From: Tetracentron sinense
Taxonomy: Eukaryota; Streptophyta; Magnoliopsida; Trochodendrales; Trochodendraceae
Direction of reading: 5' to 3'
DNA length: 64,000 bases
Assembly: GCA_015143295.1 (NCBI GenBank)
Contig: CM026557.1
Span: 31,815,965-31,879,964 of the forward strand
Both the position numbers and the translations under genes were made by a program. This document shows, piece after piece, positions 54,136-64,000 of this stretch; position 1 is the stretch's first letter, and the number at the start of each line of letters is the position of its first letter. A model generated the notes under the pieces. The model saw only the letters and a list, made by a program, of their open reading frames with translations. It did no database searches and was not told the origin of the DNA.

Positions 54136-55459
54136 GTATAGTTATGGTAGCATATGAAATCATCGGGGATAGAGTATTTTTTTATAATACAAAATATCGT
54201 GCGATATCCTCGAATATTGCTTATATCGTTTGATATATGCGCTATTTTGGTTATTGCTTTACTATTTTAGTTTTTAAGCTATAAAAAAGGGTCAAACCCT
54301 ATTTAAAGCTTATTTTATAAAATATCATTTAAGTAAATAGTTTCTTTTAATTTTTTTTCATTTACTCAAGATATTTATATGTATATAAGGTTATACCCCC
54401 ATTTGAATTCAATAAAAATTATTTTAGATTTAAATTCCTGAAGAATAAAAAATCAACTTTCTAGTTCTTAGGAAGCTCGCGTCCATCACGTCTCAATGTC
54501 TCATTCAGTAGTCAAAGAGAGTAATGAATGTGGGGGCATTATGAAATATACCAGAGTCTAAAGCCTAGGGTGACTGTGACCAAATATCGTTAAAATGGAA
54601 CCTAAGGCACCTAATTCTCCACACATCTCATGTGAGGCAAAATCAATGAAGTGCCCATGTTTAATTTCTCACTTCATTTTCCAAGGATAGTTTGAGCCTC
54701 GCTTCCCGCTTTGCTTCTCGTTCTGATAACTATGGTTTATATAACAATCATTACTATTCATCAAAGTTTTAAATTTTTAAGAAATTTTTTAGTATTTTTT
54801 TATCGGGTAATCATTACAACCAGAAGCCATAACAGACATTATGTAACGGTTTCGCCGTAACATAACAGATTCAGCCCTTGCCGTTACAATGGCTGAAATC
54901 ATTTTTTAATACCTTTCCTTGAGGTTCACTTCTCATGCCATTGGAGGTCTGAATGCTTCGCCTATTTTTTAAACAGTGGATAAGACATCATTTTTTCCTA
55001 TTGTCCTTCATCCCACCGTCGCTCAAGTCTAATTTTTAAAATTTTGAAACATGTTAATTGAAAAGGAACTATGTGCGTTCAAAGTATTTTGCTCCTTTAT
55101 AAACTAGACATAAGTGCAATCAAGGATCTATAGGAGGGAACTCTCCTCAACAACAAACACGATCAAGTGAATGTTTAAACTAGTCATGAAAAATCTACTC
55201 CTGCCATTTCTTTTAATTGAGAATCAGCACTCTAAGAAAACATACAAAATTTATTGAGTAGTAAACTCAATAACAAAAGGAAAGAGGCATAACAATTGTA
55301 CTATTTATAACATGGAGCCCCACAAGAAAACCAAAAGGCGAGACAGGATCGCTCTCTGAACAATGATCTCACCAAAGTATATAACCCAAATCCACCCCTG
55401 CTCGCCAAATTGAGCACTACTCTAAATCAGGTATCTAATGTGTGTAGATAACACAGCCA
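54136..55459. repeat. Long direct repeat, copy 1
   Basis: It begins GTATAGTTATGGTAGCATATG and aligns over about 1.3 kb with 62221-63627. Sequence is non-coding, with TATCG-rich words near the left. It lacks a 30-bp segment and a (TA)n-containing insert present in copy 2. The nature of the repeat is unknown. Confidence 0.88.
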
Positions 55460-55462
55460 CAT

Positions 55463-55657
55463 TAAAAGTTTATTCTTTCATTAAAAGTTTATTCTTTGCA
55501 TTTCATCTTCAATGTATACTGACTTGATCGTCGGAGGACTTTGTCAGGAGGGGCCCCCACCCGTACCAACAAAGGCGAGCTAGGATCATACTTGCATCAT
55601 TCTACCAGTCAACCTGAGCAACTGATGCGTAGACAATCCCAAGGATTTTCCCTCACA
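55463..55657 (+). repeat. Tat_F 5' LTR remnant
   Basis: About 195 bp matches the end of the LTR-like block at about 60494-60676. It is truncated on the left, where CATTAAAAGTTTATTCTTT is duplicated. Confidence 0.75.
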
Positions 55658-55661
55658 AAAA

Positions 55662-55681
55662 TTGGCGCCGTCTGTGGGAAA
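55662..55681 (+). other. Tat_F primer binding site region
   Basis: TTGGCGCCGTCTGTGGGAAA is the phrase found after the 5' LTR in many plant Tat-lineage gypsy elements. Confidence 0.75.
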
Positions 55682-55689
55682 CTCATAAA

Positions 55690-56345
55690 CGATCCCACCA
55701 CCGTTCATGCACGTTATTTGCTAATGGCAGATAGAGTACGAGGAAATAACTAGACCTACTGCAGCGCTGCCTCAGAAAATGGTCCAACGTCAAGGCAAGT
55801 TCTTGATGGAGGGAGGCTTTGCAGCATACATCTCGATTATCTCCTCTTGAGGGAGATATATTGCAGGCCAACCATGCCCTTATGCTGTTACAACAGCAAT
55901 AACAGTCGATGTTGGCTCAATTAAGAAGAAACCAGCAGATGGACGCTAATGAATATGACCTCTTCATGTATCAACTCGATCTCCCCGTAGATCCGAGAGT
56001 CATCGCATATTCTCCTCAAGACCCAACGTTACATCCAGAAAACCGAGATGATCTGCAAGGCAAAGTCAAGCGACCAAACTCTCCGCGTTGTGATGCTTGA
56101 AGAAAGATCTCGCTAAGGCCAGGAGTGCGACATCGGTTTCGTTTCTCGTCCCTTCCAAGAGCCCTAGGGGCATGGTAATCCCGATAGTAGAAGCCGCAGG
56201 CAGGACGGACGAAACATCCACCTCGAAGAAAGGACAGGGACCACGATAAAAACCCCTCAAATGATGAAGGATCCTCACGGTATGCGTAGCATGAGGGGAT
56301 TGTCAATACGACTCTATAAGATCAGCCAAATCGACGCCCGTACAA
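55690..56345 (+). pseudogene. Tat_F gag-like remnant
   Basis: The position directly after the primer site and phrases such as LRRNQQMDANEYDLF (55909-56100) suggest the N-terminal part of a Tat gag. It is heavily decayed and I cannot identify a capsid core, protease or pol. Confidence 0.45.
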
Positions 56346-58250
56346 ACTAAACCGAAGTTAGAAATTGGATCAGCAGCAAAGACAGCCAAGCATGTGTCCT
56401 CAACTTATCTAAGTTACTCCAAATCGACACAAGGCAAAGGTCGTAGAGTGTGGGGCGATCGGACGATAGAGAGGTGCGCATATCAAAGCTAGGATCTTGA
56501 GGGAATACGTAATCCCTAGAACAACCGTGGGGCAAGCACGAGAAAAAAAGGCCATGAAGCTTCATATGACTGGAGTATGTCAAGTGCAACCCGTGACGAG
56601 GGGCATCACGCTCTCACTTTTGTGAACCATGACATGGAACCGTGGTTCGGTCTCATGACGATGATCTTGACGTGTTGCTCTTCGATTCGGAAAGCTCGGT
56701 ACCTCTCGACCTTCGCCGAGATGAAGTTAGATCAATCTTTGCATCAACTCAAGCATTTCGAAGAAAAGACAGACAAAGAGAGAAAATGAGACATCATCCT
56801 GACCGCCTAAGCCATGAAAACTCCAAAAGCCTATGAATAAGCAAAGAATCATCAGAGGAAGGAATGAGGCGTAAGGCAAGAGAGAAAGTAAGGAAAACCA
56901 GAAGAAGGAGGACTAGGGGGTTTGGGTCGTTCACAACCCAACCCCAGAGGGCTATGGAAATGAAGACAGTCACCTACCTGATGCTCTCCACTTCATTTGA
57001 TGTTCTCCGCACCACTTGATGCTCTCCATAGCGTCACAATCGATCATGACCACCTGATCCTCTCGAATCTGCCTTGTCCACCTGATGTTCTCCAAGAAAG
57101 GTACTCTTACACTCTATCAATACCTAATGCTTCATGATTATCTACTTGGTGATATGTCAATGTCACACTACCATTTGCACGACCACGTAATTGATCACCT
57201 GTTGGGTACACTCATGCCCAACGCCGTCATCCAAACTCGTGCCTAATGCCGTCAACCGATCCCGTGCTCACGACCACCGCAACTGAACTTGAATTCGAGC
57301 CCGAGCTCGTCCTAACAAGCATGTATCCCGAGCTATGGCCTCAGAGCTGCATCTTCAAAGCTACATCCCCAAAAGATATGTCCCCAGAGCACGATTCTCA
57401 AGCTCGCCCTCAAAGCACGACTCCACGGCCCCATCCTTGAAGTGAACACGTCCTCATGTCTTCAAGCTACATCCCCTGATGATCATGCACGATGCTCTCG
57501 ACCTCCGACATCCAACTATGCTCTATTGAACGATCAACAGCCGCGCAATAAGTATCTCTAGACTCTAAAGCTCATATGCTTATGCCTTATACTGACTTGC
57601 TCAAATGAAACATCTATAGCAAGACGGACGACCATCCGCTTTACGAAGGACAAACCCGTGTTGAGTTTAGGGCAAACCCGAGCCAAATAATGAATGAACT
57701 CATGCAAAATGCCACCTCCTTCGTCGAGCATACCGTACTGTCGAGTGTAGAGGACGAATGCCCACCGACGACTGAACAAGGCCTTAATAATGCTGCCGCC
57801 CTCAAGAGGTAATCATTAATCCCATAAACTTCCCTTTGCATTAAGCGTTAGTCATAAGCATGCATCCCGGTACGAAGATGCTTCTCCATCCTCTACGAAG
57901 GACGGAGATGCTTCTCCGTCCTCTAAATGAATTATCAGATGAAATTTCAAAAGAAATGTCAATCATATAACGAATGAACTGACACAAACAATGTCTGATG
58001 AATGTTCAATGAATTGTCAAAACCTCGATGAACGATCAATGAATTGTCAAACGAATATTCAATATACTATCTGATGAAAGCTCAATGAATTGTCTAAAAA
58101 CATGTCTCAAATTGATTGTTATGACTTTTCATATGAATGTAGTACTCACCACAGGGCACAATCAAATGAAATGTCATCTGAACCAAGTGTTCTCTTAACA
58201 AAGAATTCAAGGTTCAACCTACGAAATTTCATCCCATTAAATCGCATTTA
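56346..58250. other. Non-coding interior of Tat_F
   Basis: No supported gene. It contains loose repeats: CACCTGATGCTCTCC-type words at 56970-57095, AGCTACATCCCC words at about 57350-57480, a perfect hairpin AGGACGGAG-ATGCTT-CTCCGTCCT at 57899-57922, and TCAATGAATTGTC three times at 58007-58095. Confidence 0.45.
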
Positions 58251-58264
58251 CGATGTATTGTCTT

Positions 58265-58390
58265 ACTATGTCTCCAAGCTCATATTTACGTGTTTATGTC
58301 TCCGTGCTCATGTCTCCGTGCTTATGTTTCCGTACTCATGTCTCCGTGCTTATATTTTCGTACTTATGTCTCCGTGTTTATGTTCTCATG
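58265..58390 (+). repeat. 15-bp tandem repeat
   Basis: Eight or so imperfect copies of CATGTCTCCGTGCTT follow one another. The unit length divides by three, so forward frames stay open without being genes. Confidence 0.8.
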
Positions 58391-58624
58391 CTTAAAGTTA
58401 GTTATCTTGGGATCATGCTTCTGCTCTTACGCTCGTCATACTTGTAAAAATGGAGATCAAATGTAAAGGCAATGTGCAAAATTTAATGTAAAAACAATGT
58501 ACAAAAGTCAATGTAAAGAAATGTAAAGAGGCATTATATTTATAGAACATCCAAAGGACGAATGAGGCGATTACAAGAGAAAGAAAAATACACATGACCA
58601 TGCGAGCTGAATACGATCATTACA

Positions 58625-58936
58625 TCAAAAAGAAAGGATTGGAAATTTAAGGTGGCAATCAAGTACTTCACGAGTCACAAAAGGACGTGCCTTAAGAAGC
58701 TCTTTAGGTCCAGACACAAACTCAACGGGAAATGCACTAGGCTCAGCAGAAGGCTCAAACTGTCGTGGTGCACGCTCAATAATGGGCAGGATTATCCACG
58801 GTCTGAAGTTCATCCCTCTCTGAGATGATGATGACATCGAAAGAACAACCATCCTGGATGACTTTATCTTAGGAATCCTCAATCGGTGCTTTGAGATTCG
58901 GGAAATCTTCAGTTGCTCATCACAGTCCTCTACCAT
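58625..58936 (-). CDS. Antisense open frame in the 3' part of Tat_F
   Basis: A 103-codon frame (start MVEDCDEQLKISRIS, end CHLKFPILSF) lies antisense to the element, and is open upstream to about 58985. A TATATAAATAA sequence on the minus strand lies about 225 bp upstream (59161-59172). I do not recognise the protein. Tat-lineage elements are known to carry extra antisense reading frames between pol and the 3' LTR, so this may be a relic of one. It could also be chance. Confidence 0.4.
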   Translation of the reverse strand: MVEDCDEQLKISRISKHRLRIPKIKSSRMVVLSMSSSSQRGMNFRPWIILPIIERAPRQFEPSAEPSAFPVEFVSGPKELLKARPFVTREVLDCHLKFPILSF

Positions 58937-59680
58937 CTCATTTTCCAGATCTTCAAGGATGGCACGGACAATAGGCCAGCCAGCTTATGAAGCAAAAACC
59001 AAAGAAGATCACCAAAGCAAGAACTTATCAGAAGTACGAAGAAATGACGGGAATTGAAGAAGGCAAGGTTGCACTGATGCTTGGTCACAAGAAGGTTCTT
59101 TGAGTTTAAAAGGTATCAGTATGATTGAAAATCGACATGAAAAAATGAGGATTATCTCATCTTATTTATATAAGGATCAACAAACGTCAGGATGAAAATA
59201 CCCTCCATCTCCACCATACACGAGTATATACGCAAGGTCACAATGGTAATGCGTAGAATTGAAGTCAGCATGTCAGAAGAAAGTTACGACAGGACGAGAT
59301 TGGCCCTCATCTTCGCCATACACATACGAAAGCTCAGGGATACGATCGTCTTCCTCTATGCTGGGCTAACCGTCACAAGTTTTTGCGTAAATCGAGTCCC
59401 ACAAACAGTAATGATGACGACCTGCCAACATTAATTGAGACACAACTACTCGTCTTGCATATGGAACAATTGCATACAGCTGTCATGGCAATCCCTTTGC
59501 TCATAAATGCATGCAACATTTCGCCTTCCACGGGTCAGCAGGTATTCTTCAAACGTCGATCTTCAATTAATTTTCGATACTACGAACGGACGTTCAAAAC
59601 ATCGTAAATGAACAAATTGTAATGGATAAAATTGGTAAAATAAGCAAGTATGGCAAGGGCGAGTAGAATATTCGTGCGCT

Positions 59681-59890
59681 GGAGGACGATGTCAGAATTC
59701 GTCGTAATCAGGACGATGTCAGAATTCGTCGTCATCAGGACGATGCCTCAAATCGTTGTCATTAGGACGGTATCCGAGTTCGTCATCATCAGGACGATGT
59801 CGTAGCTCGTAGTCAAGACATGATATCAGTATTCGTGGTCGAAAGGCGATATCAACGTAGAGGACGGTATCAACGTGAAGGACGAGACTA
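59681..59890 (+). repeat. Degenerate GGACGATGTC tandem repeat
   Basis: Imperfect units of about 27-30 bp (AGGACGATGTCAGAATTCGTCGTCATC and relatives, in two parts: AGGACGATGTCAGAA, TTCGTCGTCATC) followed by AACGTAGAGGACGG units. It lies upstream of the TATA box, so probably in the U3 of the 3' LTR. Confidence 0.75.
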
Positions 59891-59916
59891 ACGTAGAGGA
59901 CGGAACAGACTTTCAA

Positions 59917-60230
59917 GACAAAATAATCAGGAGGCGATCTTTATACTCTGACAATTAGGAGTTAATGATGGTCATCTCAGCCTGCAAACAGTCCAGAACC
60001 TACCTGAAGAAAGTAGGCTCACACGTGTGAGACGTATCAAAGAAAGTAGGCTTACACGTGCAGCACGTATGAAGACAAAGTAATCAGGAGGCGATCTCTA
60101 TACTCTGACAATTGGGAGTTAATGATGGTCATCTCTGACTGCAAACAGTCCAGAACCGACCTGAAGAAAGTAGGCTCACACGTGTAAGACGTATCAAAGA
60201 AAATAGGCTTACACGTGCGACACGTATGAA
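59917..60230 (+). repeat. Tandem duplication of 157 bp
   Basis: 59917-60073 and 60074-60230 are about 90% identical by eye. Each holds two CACACGTG or TACACGTG E-box/G-box-like words and a GACGTATCAAAGAAA phrase. Confidence 0.9.
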
Positions 60231-60325
60231 GGAAGATTGGTCTAAAATATTTGGTAATGATCACAAAGCAAGTGGTAAGATTATGCATGAGCATTGATGA
60301 GCATGCAGAGTTATCAGACTCAAGC

Positions 60326-60334
60326 CTATAAATA
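60326..60334 (+). promoter_or_regulatory. TATA box of Tat_F 3' LTR
   Basis: CTATAAATAG-like sequence lies about 350 bp before the LTR end and just after the 157-bp duplication. Confidence 0.65.
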
Positions 60335-60493
60335 GCCCTGATCTCCCACAAAGAAGAGGACGATGAAAGGAGATGAGAGGACGATGAAAGGAGATGAACA
60401 GAGCAAAAAGGAGGGGGGGACTACTAAACCTCGACCATTAGAAGTCTTGATCAATGAGAAGATCATATATGAAAAGTGTACGCCTTAGACATT

Positions 60494-60676
60494 CTCTCAC
60501 TAAAAGTTTGTTCTTTGCATTTCATCCTCAACGTATACTGACTTGATCGTCGGAGGACTTTGTCAGGAGGGGCCCCCACCCGCACCAACAAAGGCGAGCT
60601 AAGATCATACTTGCATCCTTCTACTAATCAACCTGAGCTACTGACGCGTGGACGATCCCGAGGATTTTCCCACACA
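60494..60676 (+). repeat. Tat_F 3' LTR end
   Basis: This is the part that aligns with 55463-55657. It ends TTTTCCCACACA. The LTR starts somewhere upstream, perhaps in 59.2-59.7 kb, but the left edge is unresolved. Confidence 0.75.
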
Positions 60677-61750
60677 AACATGGTTTTTGAAAAGCATATA
60701 TATATATATATATATATATCAACTTGCATTAGAAGACAAATCGATCCCTGCTATGGATACCATGACTCAAGGAAGAAGCACAAGCATCTTTTATGCTCTT
60801 TGCAAACATAAGGAAACTTATTCAGTGTAAGTTAAAAAGATATTGCACTTACATCTTTAACTTACAAAAGCAATACAGGCAATGATTTGGAAGGCAGCAA
60901 TAACCTTTATGACTCATTAGCTTATGCACCCGAAATGTAAATCTTTATAAATTGTTTTTCTTTTTATGAATAACAGTTTCCTTTCAATTGATTAAAAAAA
61001 AAAAAGGAAAAAAGAAAACAGAAGTCCCAGCAGTGTCCTAACCTTTGACGAAGAAAAACCTGTAGTGTCAAGTACCAAAATACAAAAGAAACAAGATATT
61101 TATGCCATATAGCCAGGAAAATGTAGCTAGACAGAGTAAGATGCTAATCACATCATCATGACGTTCTAAGGTTAATTTCAACACCAACTGCAATTCTAAG
61201 CACCAAGTTGAGTTTGAAAGATATAACATGGAATTGAAGAAACTTCATAATCAAATTAGCTATGCAGCCATGATCATATCTCATATTCATTACAAAAAAA
61301 TTAAACATAACATGATAAGTTTCGGCATATCAATAATTGATGACAACAAATGTTTGACAGCACATAGTGTTTTTCCTCCCATTACAAACCAAGAAAGAAA
61401 AATATGAAACTATATGAGAAAAACAGAAACAAATTTTCACAACTAAAGTAAACAATCAGATTCTTCAAGATATCATCCTAACAAGGAAAAATTGCTACAC
61501 TAGTAGTGGTGGTAGTAGTACCAAAAAGGCCCATCATGGTTGACAACCTGCATCTAGTTCCTTTGAATTTCCAAAGCTAAAAACATTCATCAAGATCGCA
61601 TATAACCCAGACATTCAACCTGTATGTACGTGATGCAGGCAGTCCATCTACGAAAATAGAAGCATCCCTTTTCACAATCAGCAGCTACGACCAAATGGTG
61701 AGAGCCGAACACCATAGATTCTCACATGACATATTGTGATGCCGCCCTAG
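60677..61750. other. Spacer, possibly old 3' flank of the VPS23/ELC fragment
   Basis: No coding sequence is recognised. There is an (AT)n run at about 60697-60719. The part after 61000 may be the 3' untranslated region of the antisense VPS23/ELC fragment. A 33-bp duplication (GATTCTAGGGCGGCATC on the minus strand) occurs at about 61725-61780. Confidence 0.4.
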
Positions 61751-61753
61751 AAT

Positions 61754-62220
61754 CTCACACGACATATTGTGATGCCGCCCTAGATGCCATACTAGCAACC
61801 TGAGCCTGCATTTATGCAGACCTAACCCTTGCAGCCGTAGCGCGATGGAAGAACTGCTCGCGAGACATGGACCTGATATTCTTCAAATATTGATCAAAAG
61901 GTATTGATCCTTCCTGAACAGCCTTATCCAAAGAATAAATCACATCCTTGATAGCCAAATCCGATGCAGTACACTCGATCATCTGTTTCGAAAGAGCATC
62001 ACAAGGCTCAAAAACATCATTAATTTCCACAGTAACCTTATTCCCCATCTTCCCCTCATTCTCCCTCAACTACGCCTCAAGAACATCAGTATCCATCAAA
62101 GTCATCTGCAATTGCTGCTCTAACCCCTCCTTCTCATCCTGCATCTCCCTCAACCCCTTACAAAGCTGATCCTCCCTCTGCCTCAAAACCGCTTGCCCAT
62201 TAAAAAGCCCTTCCATTTCA
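61754..62220 (-). pseudogene. ELC: VPS23/ELC (ESCRT-I subunit) C-terminal fragment
   Basis: Read leftward from 62220, the frame encodes the coiled-coil end (VLRQREDQLCKGLREMQDE, EQQLQM) and the steadiness box ([47 protein letters not shown]). These are diagnostic of plant VPS23/ELCH, the TSG101 homologue that binds ubiquitinated cargo on endosomes with VPS28 and VPS37. The N-terminal UEV domain is absent: the homology stops exactly where direct-repeat copy 2 begins. TAG at 62070-62072 (probably a Trp codon) and TAA at 61812-61814 (a Gln codon) interrupt it. It is most likely a truncated pseudogene. Confidence 0.88.
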
Positions 62221-63627
62221 GTATAGTTATGGTAGCATATGAAATCATCGGGGGTAGGGTATTTTTGTTATAATAAAAAATATCATGCGATATCCACGAA
62301 ATATTGCATATATCGTTCGATATATGCGCTATTTGGTTACTGCTTTACTCTTTTTGGTTTTTAAGCTATAAAAAAAGGGTCAAGTCCTATTTAAAGCTTA
62401 TTTCATAAAATATCATTTAAGTAAATAGTTTCTTTTAATTTTCTTTCATTTACTCAAGATATTTATATGTATATAAGGTTATATCCCCATTTGAATTCAA
62501 TAAAAATTATTTTAGATCTAAATTCCTAGAGAATAAAAAGTCAACTTTCCAGTTCTTAGGAAGCTCGCTTCCATCACGTCTCATTCACTCGTCAAAGAGA
62601 GTAATGTATGTGGGGGCATTATGAAATATACCCGAGTCTAAAGCCTAGGGTGTAGACTATGACCAAATATTGTTCGAATGGAACCTAAGGCACCTAATTC
62701 TCCACACATCTCATGTGAGGAAAAATCTAAGATATGACGCCTATAAGAATATAATAGCAATGAAGTGCCCATGTCTAATTTCTTACTTCATTTCCCAAGG
62801 ATAGTTTGAGCCTCGCTTCCCGCTTTTGCTTCTCGTTCTAATAACTATGGTTTATATAACAATCATTACTATTTATCAAAGTTTTACATTTTTTTTAGAA
62901 AAATTTTAGTATTTTTTTATTCTTCAAAGAAATGATCGGGTGATCATTACAACCAGAAGTCGTAACGGACATTATGTAACGGTTTCGCCATAACGTAACA
63001 GATTCAGCCCTCGCCATTACAATAGCTGAAATCAATTTTTAATACCTTTCCTTGAGGTTCACTTCTCATGCCATTGGAGGTCTGAATGCTTTGCCTATTT
63101 TTAAAACAGTGGAGAAGACATCATTTTTTTCCTGTTGTCCTTCATCCCACCGTCGCTCAAGTCTAATTTTAAAAATTTTGAAACACGTTAATTGAAAAGG
63201 GACTATGTGCCTTCAAAGTATTTTGCTCCTTTATAAACTAGACAAGAGTGCAATCAAGGATCTACAGGAGGGAACTCTCCTCAACAACAAACACGATCAC
63301 GTGAATGTTTAAACTAGTTGTGAAAAATCTACTCCTGCCATTTTTTTTAAAATCCATATTCAGCACTCTATATATATATATATATAAGAAGAGCAAATAC
63401 ATCACTAAGAAAACATACAAAATTTATTCAGTAGTAAACTCAAAAAAAGAAAGGAAAAAGGCATAACAATTGCACTATCTATAACATGGACCGCCACAAG
63501 AAAACCAAAAGGCAAGACAAGATCGCTCTCTGAACAGTGATCTCACCAAAGTATATCACCCAAATCCACCCCTGCTCGCCAAATTGAGCACTACTCTAGA
63601 ACAGGTATCTAATGCATGTGCAGATAA
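62221..63627. repeat. Long direct repeat, copy 2
   Basis: It aligns with 54136-55459. It has an extra segment at about 62727-62757 and a (TA)n-containing insert at about 63369-63403. It truncates the VPS23/ELC fragment at its left edge and is followed by LINE sequence. Confidence 0.88.
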
Positions 63628-63639
63628 CAGAGGCAGAGA

Positions 63640-64000
63640 CCAAGTCTTCAAACACTCTTTATTCCCCTCTTTCCAAATCATACAAGAGATGGCTCCAAGC
63701 AAAATATACCAGATTGCTTATTGAGCATTGTCTTAACTCGCGATAGACCAACAAGATAAAGAGCTCTGAAAGGATGAATGGAAAATCCAATCCACTCCCA
63801 ACTGGGAGAGAAAGTGATCCCATATCCTGTGTGCAATAGAGTAAAACAAAAGAAAATGATCCACCGAATCTTCCTAACGAAGGCCTAGAAAACAACGATT
63901 AGGCATCCTCCAACCTCTTGTTTTCAAATGGTCACAAGTGAGAGCCTTATTTAAAGCTACAAATCAAAGGAAGAAAGATACCTTTGAGAGAACTGGGTAA
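63640..64000 (-). pseudogene. LINE 3' fragment (zf-RVT region), antisense
   Basis: On the minus strand, across frames, the sequence has LTCDHLKT, EDSVDHF and IWDHFLSQLGVDW, the C-terminal zf-RVT segment of plant L1-type LINEs. Several stops and frameshifts occur. It continues beyond the window. The related fragment at 53340-53900 lies on the other strand. Confidence 0.65.

Overview
The window looks like repeat-rich DNA from a flowering plant, probably a eudicot. The evidence is stacked Ty3/gypsy and Ty1/copia LTR retrotransposons primed from initiator-Met tRNA, hAT, Tourist-like and Mutator-like DNA elements, a tRNA-derived SINE, a Helitron-type terminus, and a fragment of a plant ESCRT-I gene (VPS23/ELC). 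I found no intact host gene. The species cannot be named from the sequence.

Layout. 1-6235: a decayed Ty1/copia element (Copia_1) with only the tail of its 5' LTR in view. About 6240-28909: an antisense hAT element split in frame by a 19.6-kb insertion, Gypsy_A (7545-27096, duplication AAAAG). Gypsy_A is itself split in its RT gene by Gypsy_B (12426-22455, duplication AGTTT). A Tourist-like MITE (28082-28474) sits between the hAT coding remnant and the hAT end. About 29311-43120: a second copia element (Copia_D), broken seven codons into gag by Gypsy_C (30725-41198, duplication GAGGA). Gypsy_C is the youngest and nearly intact element. 43801-46717: a third, internally deleted copia (Copia_E). 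46718-53990: a Helitron-like end, an antisense Tat-lineage gag-protease relic, a non-autonomous hAT with a MULE-like MITE nested in it, a SINE inside a degenerate tandem repeat, and a LINE fragment. 54136-63627: two copies of a 1.3-1.4 kb direct repeat that bracket a Tat-lineage gypsy relic (Tat_F) and the VPS23/ELC fragment. The window ends in an antisense LINE fragment.

The most interesting signal is inside the 2.1-2.7 kb LTRs of the three chromovirus (Tekay/Del-like) families A, B and C. Their sequences are strongly diverged, yet their LTRs share a layout: a U3 array of short palindromes, a TATA box (A and B), a leader ending in a possible splice donor, short hairpins whose pairing is kept by compensatory or G-U changes, a CTGAGTATT hairpin, a CAG|G acceptor-like site, and a 36-46 residue reading frame with the pattern P-[FL]-D-[IV]-C-x4-W-[VI]-E-E-[DE]-Y. 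All three also carry a 133-142 bp GT...AG intron-like segment at the same codon phase between gag and protease. Removing it from Gypsy_C joins gag and pol into one 1,508-codon frame. These suggest two splicing events and a structured, perhaps translated, LTR leader.

Insertion order read from nesting: hAT, then Gypsy_A, then Gypsy_B; and Copia_D, then Gypsy_C. The two Gypsy_C LTRs show only about four substitutions, one single-base indel and changes in tandem-repeat copy number, so that insertion is recent.
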